Positions 1 through 7,600 of a stretch of 27,795 nt of DNA are shown piece by piece. Position 1 is the first letter of the stretch; every line of letters begins with the position of its first letter. The notes beneath the pieces were generated by a model. The model worked only from the letters and a program-made list of their open reading frames with translations. It was not told the origin of the DNA and made no database searches. The translations under genes were made by a program, and so were the position numbers. The stretch comes from CAMLHU01 sp039917855 (GTDB lineage: Bacteria; Gemmatimonadota; Gemmatimonadetes; Gemmatimonadales; GWC2-71-9). The stretch lies in assembly GCA_039917855.1 (NCBI GenBank), contig JBDSIR010000016.1, forward strand, positions 1 through 27,795, read 5' to 3'.

Positions 1-166
1 AAACCGTTGTGGCGGGGTTCGCCCCGCCGTCTGACCCGGCGCGACGAGTCGCGCCACAACTCTCCGCCGGGCGCCCGCAAGCGGTTCCAGTCCTCGAAGC
101 GTTAAACCGTTGTGGCGGGGTTCGCCCCGCCGTCTGACCCGGCGCGACGAGTCGCGCCACAACTCT
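1..166. repeat. Tandem pair of a 63-bp hairpin repeat (family A)
   Basis: Bases 1-63 and 104-166 are identical over 63 bp, separated by 40 bp (period 103 bp). Each copy holds an outer inverted pair, GTTGTGGCG at 6-14 with CGCCACAAC at 52-60. Two inner hairpins lie between them: GGCGGGG-TTCG-CCCCGCC, and GGCGCGAC-GA-GTCGCGCC. The outer and inner stems share bases, so they would be alternative or cruciform-like folds. No open frame in it looks like a protein. A diverged copy with the same layout lies upstream of ald. The first copy touches the window edge, so the array may be longer. Confidence 0.9.
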
Positions 167-260
167 CACCTCGACCCGATCCACGCCGGGGTCCCCTCAG
201 GGGGTCGGCGCGGAGATGACGGCGGGGGACGACCAACCCCAGCAAGGGAAGCACCGCAGA
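167..260 (+). promoter_or_regulatory. rpsB leader with a hairpin, possible S2 autoregulatory leader
   Basis: This short leader separates the repeat pair from rpsB. It can fold as CGCCG (184-188) with CGGCG (206-210), enclosing CCCC-TCA-GGGG (193-203). A purine-rich AAGGGA (244-249) lies 11 nt before the rpsB ATG and is the likely ribosome binding site. Ribosomal protein S2 represses its own mRNA through leader structures in several phyla, so this hairpin is a reasonable candidate. I cannot match it to a known S2 leader consensus by eye, and no clear promoter is visible. Confidence 0.35.
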
Positions 261-1172
261 ATGGCTCAGCCCCAGTTGCAGGACCTGCTCGAAGCTGGCG
301 TTCACTTTGGACACCAGACCCGCCGTTGGAACCCGAAGATGCGTCGGTTCATCTTTGCGGAACGTTCCGGCATCTACATCATCGACCTCCAGAAGACGCT
401 CCGGCAGCTCACCAAGGCCCAGGAGCTCATCAAGCAGGTCATCCTGAAGGGCGAGAACGTCCTGTTCGTCTGCACCAAGCGCCAGCTGTCCAGCGTGGTG
501 GAGGCCGAGGCGGGGCGAGCGGGTGCGATGTTCGTCACCGAGCGCTGGCTCGGCGGCATGCTGACCAACTTCGCCACGCTCAAGAAGCAGCTCAAGCGGC
601 TCCGTGAGCTCGAGCAGGGCCAGAACGACGACTCCTTCGCGAATTACACCAAGAAGGAAAAGCTGATGTTCGAGCGGGAGCGCCTGAAGCTCCTGCGGAA
701 CCTCGACGGCGTGAAGAACATGACCCGGCTCCCGGGCGCGCTCTTCGTGGTCGACGCCAAGAAGGAGAAGATCGCGGTGGCCGAGGCCAACAAGCTCGGT
801 ATCCCGGTCGTCGCCATCGTCGACACCAACGCCGACCCCGACGTCATCACGGTACCGATCCCCGGCAACGACGACGCGATCCGCTCGGTGGCCCTGATCA
901 CCACGGCGCTGGCCGACATCATCGCCGAAGGGCGCGCCCAGATGCCCGCCCGCGAGGCGGGTGATGAGTCCGACGGTGAGACCTACAGCTCCGACGCCGG
1001 CGCCGACGCCGGTGATGACCGGGAAGGCCGCCGCCGCCGGCCCCGTCGCAAGCGTCGTCCCAAGCCGGAGGCCATCGCGGCCCGGCTCAAGACCGAGGGT
1101 GGCGAAGGCGCCGAGCCGCAGGCCGAGGCCGAGGCTGAGGCCGCTCCGGCCGACGCGGGCGAAAACGCATAA
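261..1172 (+). CDS. rpsB: 30S ribosomal protein S2
   Basis: S2 is a late-assembling small-subunit protein that helps dock S1 and the mRNA. The start at 261 gives MAQPQLQDLLEAGVHFGHQT, the classic S2 N-terminus; an upstream in-frame ATG at 216 adds 15 residues that do not resemble S2. Family motifs include GVHFGHQTRRWNPKM, IIDLQKT, the ERWLGGMLTNF segment and the PGALFVVDAKKEKIAVAEA region. The protein is 303 residues, against about 241 in E. coli. The excess is a tail of about 70 residues after the globular domain: acidic/Ser-rich, then an Arg/Lys-rich block (RRRRPRRKRRPK), then Glu/Ala-rich. It is the first gene of the translation and envelope operon, directly before tsf as in most bacteria. 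Confidence 0.97.
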   Translation: MAQPQLQDLLEAGVHFGHQTRRWNPKMRRFIFAERSGIYIIDLQKTLRQLTKAQELIKQVILKGENVLFVCTKRQLSSVVEAEAGRAGAMFVTERWLGGMLTNFATLKKQLKRLRELEQGQNDDSFANYTKKEKLMFERERLKLLRNLDGVKNMTRLPGALFVVDAKKEKIAVAEANKLGIPVVAIVDTNADPDVITVPIPGNDDAIRSVALITTALADIIAEGRAQMPAREAGDESDGETYSSDAGADAGDDREGRRRRPRRKRRPKPEAIAARLKTEGGEGAEPQAEAEAEAAPADAGENA

Positions 1173-1245
1173 GCGGGCGGCCTTGCCGCCCCGCTTGGAT
1201 CGCCGCCGCTCGCGGGCCCACCTGGCCCTGGGCGGCGGCTCTTCT
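1171..1245 (+). terminator. Two hairpins between rpsB and tsf, probable attenuator
   Basis: The rpsB-tsf spacer holds two GC-rich hairpins. The first pairs 1171-1181 with 1185-1196 (one bulged G, loop of three). The second pairs GCCGCCGC (1202-1209) with GCGGCGGC (1232-1239) and has an inner GGGCC/GGCCC pair. It is followed by TCTTCT, a poor U tract. The arrangement would allow partial termination or processing between S2 and EF-Ts. Full termination is unlikely, because the next possible promoter for tsf and the tightly packed genes after it is not evident. Confidence 0.5.
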
Positions 1246-1277
1246 ATGACCGAACTCTGAACCACGACGACAGACCC

Positions 1278-2144
1278 ATGACGACCAAGACGATCAACAC
1301 CAAGGACATCAGCGAGCTCCGCGCCCGCACCGGCGCCGGGATCGGCGACTGCAAGAAGGCCCTTGAGGAGGCCGGCGGCGACATGGCCGCCGCGGCCGAG
1401 CTCCTGCGCAAGAAGGGGATCGCCAAGGCCGAGAAGCGCGCCGGCCGCGATGCCATGCAGGGCCTCATCTTCCTGAACGTGGCCGACGATGGCAACTTCG
1501 GCGGGATGGTCGAGCTCAACTGCGAGACCGATTTCGTCGCCAAGACCGAGGGCTTCCAGAAGCTCGGCCTCGAGCTGCTGGCCTACGCCCTGACCGCGCC
1601 GCAGGGTACCCACCCACTCGGCACCGATGGCCCGCTCCTCGCGATCGTTGTCAACGGCAAGCCGGTCGGCGAGCGGGTCAAGGAGGTCGGCGGCGTCCTC
1701 GGCGAAGCGATCAGCGCCAAGCGCCTGGCCCACTTCCGTCCCGACGGCGGCGTGGTCGGCCGCTACCTGCACCACAACCACCAGGTGGGCGTACTGGTCG
1801 AGCTCGCCGGTGCCGTGGGCCCCGAAGCGGTGGCGCTCGCCAATGAGATCGCGCTCCACATCGCCTCGGCCGATCCGATCGTGGTCCAGGCCAGCGACAT
1901 GCCGGCCGAGGTGATCGAGCGTGAGCGGCGCATCGCCGAGGAGCAGGTGGCCGCCGAGGGGAAGCCCGAGAACATCCGCGCCAAGATCGTCGACGGGAAG
2001 CTCAAGAAGTTCGTGGCCGAGCGTTCGCTCCTCGACCAGCCGTTCGTGAAGGACGAGACCAAGCTGGTGGCCGCGCTGCTCCAGGGCGTCGCCGGCGCCA
2101 GGGTGGTCCGCTTCGTCCGCTTCAAGATCGGCGAGGCCGCGTGA
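1278..2144 (+). CDS. tsf: Translation elongation factor Ts
   Basis: EF-Ts is the guanine nucleotide exchange factor that recycles EF-Tu-GDP. The N-terminal UBA-like domain carries the signature LRARTGAGIGDCKKALEEAG (residues about 14-33). The conserved ELNCETDFVAK motif of the core, which contacts EF-Tu, follows near residues 79-89. At 288 residues it matches the usual full-length two-subdomain form (E. coli 283). The C-terminal DQPFVKD and LLQGV segments are also typical. The ATG at 1278 is the only sensible start, although its upstream ACCACGACGACAGACCC lacks a strong Shine-Dalgarno. The stop codon overlaps the GTG of pyrH. Confidence 0.97.
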   Translation: MTTKTINTKDISELRARTGAGIGDCKKALEEAGGDMAAAAELLRKKGIAKAEKRAGRDAMQGLIFLNVADDGNFGGMVELNCETDFVAKTEGFQKLGLELLAYALTAPQGTHPLGTDGPLLAIVVNGKPVGERVKEVGGVLGEAISAKRLAHFRPDGGVVGRYLHHNHQVGVLVELAGAVGPEAVALANEIALHIASADPIVVQASDMPAEVIERERRIAEEQVAAEGKPENIRAKIVDGKLKKFVAERSLLDQPFVKDETKLVAALLQGVAGARVVRFVRFKIGEAA

Positions 2145-2854
2145 GCACCCTCACCTATACCAGCGTCCTGCTCAAGCTCTCCGGCGAGGCGCTGGCGGGC
2201 GACAAGGGGCAGGGACTCGATTTCCCGGTCCTCGAAGGGCTGGCCGATGCGATCAAGGAGGTGCACGCCCTCGGCGTGCGCCTCGCCATCGTGGTGGGCG
2301 GTGGCAACATCATCCGCGGCAGTACCGCGAGCAAAGGCGGCCTCGACCGGGTCAGCGCCGACTACATGGGGATGCTGGCAACGGTGATCAATGCCCTGGC
2401 GCTGCAGGACGTTCTCGAGAAGAAGGGCGTCGACACCCGGGTCATGACCGCCATCCGGATGGAGTCGCTGGCCGAGCCGTACATCCGGCGCCGGGCCCAG
2501 CGGCACCAGGAGAAGGGCCGCCTGGTGTTATTCGCCGGCGGCACCGGCAACCCGTTCTTCTCCACCGACACCGCCGCGGTCCTTCGCGCCCTCGAGGTCG
2601 AAGCGCAGGTCATCCTCAAGGCCACGTCGGTCGACGGGATCTACACCAAGGACCCCCGCAAGCACTCCGACGCCAAGTTCATCCCCGAACTGTCGTACCA
2701 GGACGCCATCGTCAACAATTACGAGGTGATGGACGCCAACGCGTTCGGCCTCTGCAAGGCGAACAACCTCCCGATCGTCGTGTTCAACATCAATCAGCCT
2801 GGCGCGGTCCGGCGCATCCTGGCCGGCGAACGCGTGGGCACCCTGGTCCGATGA
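2141..2854 (+). CDS. pyrH: Uridylate (UMP) kinase
   Basis: This bacterial hexameric UMP kinase phosphorylates UMP to UDP, the entry to UTP, CTP and UDP-sugars for the cell wall. It belongs to the amino-acid-kinase fold rather than the eukaryotic NMP kinase fold. Visible motifs are LLKLSGEAL (N-terminal phosphate loop), IVVGGGNIIRG, DYMGMLATVINALALQD, FFSTDTAAVLRA and KATSVDGIYTKDP. Its 237 residues are standard. The start is GTG at 2141, whose last two bases begin the tsf stop (GTGA overlap), so translation is probably coupled. It also overlaps frr at the 3' end. Confidence 0.97.
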   Translation: MSTLTYTSVLLKLSGEALAGDKGQGLDFPVLEGLADAIKEVHALGVRLAIVVGGGNIIRGSTASKGGLDRVSADYMGMLATVINALALQDVLEKKGVDTRVMTAIRMESLAEPYIRRRAQRHQEKGRLVLFAGGTGNPFFSTDTAAVLRALEVEAQVILKATSVDGIYTKDPRKHSDAKFIPELSYQDAIVNNYEVMDANAFGLCKANNLPIVVFNINQPGAVRRILAGERVGTLVR

Positions 2855-3405
2855 CCACCATCCCCGAGATCGAGAAGCACGCGAAGGAATCCATGCGGAA
2901 GGCGGTCGAGAGCACCCGACACGAGCTCTCCGGCATCCGCAGCGGCAAGGCCTCCCCGGTCCTCATGGATGTGGTCCGGGTCGAGGCCTACGGCGCCATG
3001 GTGCCGCTCACCCAGGTGGCCATGGTCTCGGCCCCGGAGGCGCGCCTGATCACCGTTCAACCCTTCGACAAGGGCCTGACCCAGGCCATCGAGAAGGCCA
3101 TCCGCGACAGTGATCTCGGCGTCAATCCGGCGGCCCAGGGCGGCATCATCCGGGTACCGCTCCCGGCCCTCACCGAGGAACGCCGCAAGGAGCTGGTCAA
3201 AGTGGTGCACAAGCTCGCTGAGGAAGGACGCGTGGCGGTCCGCCATGCCCGCGGCGACGCGATGACCAAGGTCAAGAAGCTCTCCGGTCTCCCCGTGGAC
3301 GACGTCAAGCGGGCCGAGAAGGAGATCCAGAAGGTCACCGACGAGCACATCAAGCAGATCGACACCCTGATCCACACGAAGGAACAGGAACTGCTGGCGG
3401 TCTGA
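2851..3405 (+). CDS. frr: Ribosome recycling factor
   Basis: RRF works with EF-G to split the post-termination ribosome. The protein has 184 residues, the family length. Diagnostic segments are LSGIRSGKASPVLMD, the hinge region around VEAYGAMVPLTQVA, RVPLPALTEERRKELVKVVHKLAEEGRVAVR and the C-terminal helix ending in TLIHTKEQELLAV. The ATG at 2851 overlaps the pyrH stop (ATGA). The pyrH-frr pair is one of the most conserved bacterial neighbourhoods, which supports the call independently. Confidence 0.97.
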   Translation: MTTIPEIEKHAKESMRKAVESTRHELSGIRSGKASPVLMDVVRVEAYGAMVPLTQVAMVSAPEARLITVQPFDKGLTQAIEKAIRDSDLGVNPAAQGGIIRVPLPALTEERRKELVKVVHKLAEEGRVAVRHARGDAMTKVKKLSGLPVDDVKRAEKEIQKVTDEHIKQIDTLIHTKEQELLAV

Positions 3406-3407
3406 TC

Positions 3408-4151
3408 ATGACCCCTGCCGCGCTCCTCGACCGGATCCGCCTCCATGGCGCCATCCCCGCTCACGTGGCGGTGATCATGGACGGGAACGGGCGGTGGGCC
3501 AAGGGACGCGCGCTCCCCCGTCCCCTCGGCCATCATGCCGGGATGAAGGCGGTGCGCGAGGCGGTCGAAGGGTGTCTCGCGGCGGGGGTCGAGGTGTTGA
3601 CCCTGTTCGCGTTCAGCCAGGAGAACTGGCAGCGTCCCGTCGAAGAGATCGGGGCACTGATGTCGCTGCTCGAGGAGTTCATCGCCAAGGAAGCGGCCGA
3701 GCTCCACAAGAACGGCGTCACCGTCCGATTCCTGGGCGACCTCGATCGGCTCACCCCCTCCGCCCGCTCGGCGGTGGATCGGATCGAGCGCGAGACCACC
3801 GGTGGCATCAAGTTGTCCCTCAACATCTGCCTGTCCTACAGCGGCCGCGCCGAGATCACCCGCGCGGCGCGCCTCCTCGCGGAGGAAGTGCGGCAGGGCG
3901 AACTCGATCCCGTTGACATCGACGAGACCGCGCTCGCCCGGCACCTCTGGACCGCCGCCTGGCCTGATCCGGATCTGCTGATCCGCACCTCGGGTGAGAT
4001 GCGGCTGTCGAATTTCCTCCTGTGGCAGCTCGCCTATGCCGAGATCCACGTGACGCCGGTGCTCTGGCCGGACTTCAAGCGTGGGGATCTTTACGAGGCG
4101 ATCCTCGAGTACCAGCGCCGCGAACGCCGCTTCGGCAAGGTCCCGGTCTGA
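3408..4151 (+). CDS. uppS: Undecaprenyl diphosphate synthase (cis-prenyltransferase)
   Basis: UppS condenses isopentenyl diphosphate units with farnesyl diphosphate in cis to make the C55 lipid carrier for peptidoglycan and other wall polymers. The signature VAVIMDGNGRWAKGRALPR carries the catalytic Asp of the MDGNGRW motif (about residue 25). FAFSQENWQRP, SGRAEI, LLIRTSGEMRLSNFLLWQ and FTxVLWPDF-like HVTPVLWPDF follow in the normal order. The length of 247 residues is normal. The start lies 2 nt after the frr stop, and the stop overlaps the cdsA start. DXR, encoded two genes downstream, makes the precursor pathway for its substrates. Confidence 0.97.
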   Translation: MTPAALLDRIRLHGAIPAHVAVIMDGNGRWAKGRALPRPLGHHAGMKAVREAVEGCLAAGVEVLTLFAFSQENWQRPVEEIGALMSLLEEFIAKEAAELHKNGVTVRFLGDLDRLTPSARSAVDRIERETTGGIKLSLNICLSYSGRAEITRAARLLAEEVRQGELDPVDIDETALARHLWTAAWPDPDLLIRTSGEMRLSNFLLWQLAYAEIHVTPVLWPDFKRGDLYEAILEYQRRERRFGKVPV

Positions 4152-5011
4152 TGAATTCGAACATGGTGCGGCGGGTGGCCTTCGCGGTGGTGGCGATCCC
4201 CACCGCACTCGCAATCGTCTGGCAGGGTGGCTGGTGGCTCACCGGCCTCGTCGCGCTGGTGGCGGTCCTCGGCGCGCATGAGGTCTATCGCTTCGCCCTG
4301 CAGAAGGGGACCCGTCCCTTCACCTGGCTCGGAATGGGTGTCGCGGCCCTCGTGCCGGCGGTGGTCTGGCTCGTCATCGGGCCGGAGCAGTTCGACGCGG
4401 TGCGCTACATCCCGTACGCCCCCCTCGCCCTCCTGGCGCTCCTCACCATCGCCCTCGCGAGCCGGGACCCGGACCATCATCCCCTCGGCGCCGTCGCGAT
4501 CACCTGGTTCGGCGTGGCGTATGCCGCGGTGATGCCGAGCTTCCTGATCGTGCTTCGGCACGGCGGCGGGTTCGGGGAGCGGTCGTGGGCGGGGGTGTGG
4601 CTCACCTTCTTTCCGCTGGTGCTGGTGTGGGGGTGCGATACCGCCGCGATGTTCGCCGGAAAGCTCCTGGGGGGCCCCAAACTCGCGCCAGTGGTGAGCC
4701 CCGGGAAGACCTGGTCGGGGACCATCGTCGGGGCGCTGGTGGCGGTGGCGCTGGCACCTGCCTACTACGCGGTGGCGCTCAGGCCATTCGGCGTTCTGCT
4801 CGAGCTCTGGCAGGTCCTCGGCTTTGGACTCATCGTCGGCATCGTGGGGCAGGTGGGTGACCTCGCCGAATCGCTGCTCAAGCGCGAGGCGGGGATGAAG
4901 GACTCGAGCGACCTGATCCCCGGACACGGCGGCGTCCTCGACCGCTTCGACTCCCTCTACTTCGTCCTTCCGACCGCCGCCGCGCTCTTCAGGGCCTTCG
5001 GGCTCCTTTGA
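4151..5011 (+). CDS. cdsA: Phosphatidate cytidylyltransferase (CDP-diacylglycerol synthase)
   Basis: This integral inner-membrane enzyme converts phosphatidic acid and CTP to CDP-diacylglycerol, the branch point for phospholipids. Its sequence is strongly hydrophobic with about seven to eight predicted helices. The C-terminal CDP-alcohol cytidylyltransferase signature is intact in SLLKREAGMKDSSDLIPGHG followed by GVLDRFDS. An earlier conserved segment reads PVVSPGKTWSG. The product has 286 residues, the usual size. I chose the ATG at 4151 because it overlaps the uppS stop (ATGA) and begins just before the first hydrophobic helix; the open frame extends upstream only inside uppS. Confidence 0.95.
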   Translation: MNSNMVRRVAFAVVAIPTALAIVWQGGWWLTGLVALVAVLGAHEVYRFALQKGTRPFTWLGMGVAALVPAVVWLVIGPEQFDAVRYIPYAPLALLALLTIALASRDPDHHPLGAVAITWFGVAYAAVMPSFLIVLRHGGGFGERSWAGVWLTFFPLVLVWGCDTAAMFAGKLLGGPKLAPVVSPGKTWSGTIVGALVAVALAPAYYAVALRPFGVLLELWQVLGFGLIVGIVGQVGDLAESLLKREAGMKDSSDLIPGHGGVLDRFDSLYFVLPTAAALFRAFGLL

Positions 5012-6129
5012 CCGTGCGTGGCATCGCCCTGCTCGGGTCGACCGGCTCCATCGGCGTGAGCACCCTCAAGGTGCTCGAGCGCCACCCCGACCGTTTCCGC
5101 CTCGTGGCGCTCACGGGGGGAAAGAATCGGGCATTGCTCGATGAGCAGGTGGCGCGGTGGAAGCCGAAGTACGCCGGGCTGGCCCAGGGCGACGGCGAGA
5201 ACGGCGTCGCCACCGGTCCGGCCTGCCTGGTCGAGGCGGCGACCCATCCGGAGGTCGACGTCGTCGTGAATGCCATCGTGGGCGCGGCGGGCCTCGACGC
5301 GACCCTCGCTGCGCTTCGCGCCGGCAAGCGGGTCGCCCTCGCCAACAAGGAAACGTTGGTCATGGCGGGCGAGCTCGTGGCCGAGGCGGCGCGCCAGGGC
5401 GGTGGCGAGGTGGTCCCGGTCGATTCGGAGCACAGTGCCGTCCTCCAGTGTCTCGACGGCCAGGAGAGCGCGCCGGCGCGGCTCATCCTGACCGCGAGCG
5501 GCGGTCCATTCCGCACCTGGGACCCCGCGCGTATCGCCAACGCCACGCGGGAGGACGCGCTCAAGCACCCCACCTGGCGGATGGGGGCCAAGATCACCGT
5601 CGACAGCGCCACCCTCGCCAACAAGGCGCTCGAAGTGATCGAGGCGCATTTCCTCTTTGGTCTGGGGTATGATGCCATCGAGGTGGTGGTGCATCCGCAG
5701 AGCGTGATCCACGCCTTCGTGGAGTTCGTCGACGGGAGCGTGCTGGCCCAACTCGGCTTCCCCACGATGGAGCTCCCGATCCTCTACGCCCTGACCCATC
5801 CCGGCCGTGTGGCCGACGCGGGGGTCCGGCGATTCGATCCGGTGGCGGCCGGGTCGCTCACCTTCGAGCCGGTGCGGCCCGAAGTGTTCCGTGCCTTCGG
5901 GCTCGGGATCTCGGCGGCGCGGCGGGGCGGGACCTTTCCGACCGCCTTCAACGCCGCCAATGAGGTGGCCGTGGCCGCTTTCCTTGATGGACGCATTACT
6001 TTCGGCCGCATCGCCGAGGTGATCGAGCGGGTGCTCGATGGCCATCCCGATGAAGCGGCCCGTGACCTCGATACCGTGCGTGCCGCGGACACCCGTGCCC
6101 GCGCCGCCGCCACCGTGGCCCTCGGATGA
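5008..6129 (+). CDS. dxr: 1-deoxy-D-xylulose 5-phosphate reductoisomerase
   Basis: DXR carries out the committed NADPH-dependent step of the MEP isoprenoid pathway, forming 2-C-methyl-D-erythritol 4-phosphate. The N-terminal NADPH-binding motif is LLGSTGSIGVSTL. Further family blocks are LANKETLVMAGE, VDSEHSAV (metal and substrate residues), LTASGGPFR, HPTWRMGAKITVDSATLANK, VVVHPQSVIHAFVEF and NAANEVAVAAFL. All catalytic segments are present in 373 residues. The start appears to be TTG at 5008, overlapping the cdsA stop (TTGA); an in-frame GTG at 5014 would shorten it by two residues. The 3' end overlaps rseP. Confidence 0.96.
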   Translation: MTVRGIALLGSTGSIGVSTLKVLERHPDRFRLVALTGGKNRALLDEQVARWKPKYAGLAQGDGENGVATGPACLVEAATHPEVDVVVNAIVGAAGLDATLAALRAGKRVALANKETLVMAGELVAEAARQGGGEVVPVDSEHSAVLQCLDGQESAPARLILTASGGPFRTWDPARIANATREDALKHPTWRMGAKITVDSATLANKALEVIEAHFLFGLGYDAIEVVVHPQSVIHAFVEFVDGSVLAQLGFPTMELPILYALTHPGRVADAGVRRFDPVAAGSLTFEPVRPEVFRAFGLGISAARRGGTFPTAFNAANEVAVAAFLDGRITFGRIAEVIERVLDGHPDEAARDLDTVRAADTRARAAATVALG

Positions 6130-7484
6130 ATACGCTTTACGCCATCGCTATCCTCCTCGTCGTCCTCGGGATCCTGATCTTCATCCACGAGGCCGGCCAT
6201 TTCCTCGCCGCCAAATGGGCCGGGATCTGGGTACATCGCTTCGCGCTGGGACTCGGCACGCCGATCAAGGCGCTCTCCTTCGTTCGGGGCGGCACCGAAT
6301 ACGCGATCTGCTGGGTGCCGCTCGGCGGCTATGTGAAAATGGCGAGCCGCGAGGAGGAGGCGACCACCAGCGCCCTCGAAGGGGGGGCCGTCGGGACGGT
6401 CATCCCGCCCGGGATGTTCTACGAGGACCAGCCGGTCTGGAAGCGGATGGTCGTGACGCTCGCCGGCGTCACGATGAACTCCGTCTTTGCCATCCTGGTC
6501 TTCTTCGGCTTGGCGCTCGCCAACGGTCGGTCGATCGACCCCGAAACGCGGGTGGGGCGGGTGATCATCGCCGCGCTGCCTCACGGTGCCGAGGCGCTCC
6601 GGCAGCTCAAGCCGGGGGACCGGGTCACCGCCGTGGCCGGGAAGCGGGTGAGTTCGTGGGATGAGGTGGCCGGCGGGATCGTCACCGCGCCGGGGAACGA
6701 CGTGGCGGTGACCGTGAACGATTCCCTGACCGTCCTGCTGCGCCTGCACAGCGACCAGCTCCGGGAACGACATGAGGCGGCCCTCGCGGTGCAGCCCTTC
6801 CGCGTGCCGGTGGTGGGTGGAGTGGTCCCGGGGCGCGCCGCGGAGCGGGCGGGGCTCGCGGTCGGCGACACGGTCCTCAGCGTCGATGGGACGCTGGTGC
6901 TGCAGTGGTATGACATGACCGAGATCATCACCAACGCGCCGGGCCGCCCCCTCGCGTTCGAGGTGAATGGCCCCAAGGGTCACCGGACCCTGACCATCAC
7001 TCCCGAGACTCAGAAGGACTCGGCTGGAAAGGCCATGGGGCGCATCGGGATCGAGTTGATCCCTCCTAGCCTGACGGAACCGTACAGTGTGGCGGGTGCT
7101 TTCGTGGCGGGAGTGGGGGCCACCGGGGCGGCGTCACTCCAGATCTTCCGCACCATCCGCGGGATGATGAGGGGCCGCGTCTCCACCCGCGACCTCGGCG
7201 GCCCGATCCTCATCGGCCAGATGGCGGCCCAGAGCGCCCGACTCGGGATCGGCGTCTTCCTCGGCTTCCTGGGATTGATCTCGATCAACCTCGCGGTGCT
7301 CAATCTTCTGCCGATCCCGATCCTCGACGGCGGCCAGGCGGTGTTCCTGATCTACGAGGGGATCTTCCGAAGGCCGATGCCGCTCAAGGCGCGCGAAGCG
7401 CTGATGGCGGTGGGACTGGTGCTGATCGTGCTGCTGATGATCCTGGCGAACTGGAATGATGTACGGAGGTTGCTCGGGTGGTAG
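6126..7484 (+). CDS. rseP: RseP-type site-2 protease (M50 zinc metalloprotease)
   Basis: This is an intramembrane metalloprotease that in E. coli cleaves the anti-sigma factor RseA and clears signal-peptide remnants. The zinc motif is HEAGH at residues 21-25 in the first membrane helix. The second active-site motif NLLPIPILDGG carries Asp401 near the C-terminus. Between them lie PDZ-like regions; the second is clear in VPVVGGVVPGRAAERAGLAVGD, written here as one segment around residues 224-247, and an N-terminal PDZ is more diverged. The 452 residues equal the typical length. The start overlaps the dxr stop (ATGA). It is the last gene of the operon, before a terminator. No rseA/rpoE pair is in view. 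Confidence 0.95.
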   Translation: MNTLYAIAILLVVLGILIFIHEAGHFLAAKWAGIWVHRFALGLGTPIKALSFVRGGTEYAICWVPLGGYVKMASREEEATTSALEGGAVGTVIPPGMFYEDQPVWKRMVVTLAGVTMNSVFAILVFFGLALANGRSIDPETRVGRVIIAALPHGAEALRQLKPGDRVTAVAGKRVSSWDEVAGGIVTAPGNDVAVTVNDSLTVLLRLHSDQLRERHEAALAVQPFRVPVVGGVVPGRAAERAGLAVGDTVLSVDGTLVLQWYDMTEIITNAPGRPLAFEVNGPKGHRTLTITPETQKDSAGKAMGRIGIELIPPSLTEPYSVAGAFVAGVGATGAASLQIFRTIRGMMRGRVSTRDLGGPILIGQMAAQSARLGIGVFLGFLGLISINLAVLNLLPIPILDGGQAVFLIYEGIFRRPMPLKAREALMAVGLVLIVLLMILANWNDVRRLLGW

Positions 7485-7510
7485 GACCTCGTTGGTACGT
7501 GTTGGGAGTC

Positions 7511-7600
7511 AGGAGTCGGGAGGGTTGCAAGGCAAAGGCCCGTGCGATTGAGCGCGGGCCTCTGTTCTACACCCCTCCCAACTCCCCACTCCCGACTCCT
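7511..7600. terminator. Bidirectional terminator between rseP and the kinase gene, inside a 12-bp inverted repeat
   Basis: A 10-bp stem with one G-U pair joins AGGCCCGTGC (7536-7545) to GCGCGGGCCT (7552-7561) across the loop GATTGA. It is followed by CTGTTCT on the + strand and by TTTGCC on the - strand. Around it lies a wider perfect 12-bp inverted pair, AGGAGTCGGGAG (7511-7522) and CTCCCGACTCCT (7589-7600). The right arm reaches into the kinase stop codon. The site can end transcription from both converging genes; the outer pair looks like part of a dispersed repeat. Confidence 0.7.

Noticed and set aside
1..166. CRISPR array
   Set aside because: There are only two units of 63 bp with one 40-bp spacer; each unit is a self-complementary double hairpin, and no cas gene is in the window.
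102..1859. 585-codon open frame on the minus strand opposite rpsB and tsf
   Set aside because: It is antisense to two certain genes, has a low-complexity Gly/Leu/Asp/His-rich composition typical of GC-rich shadow frames, and shows no domain.
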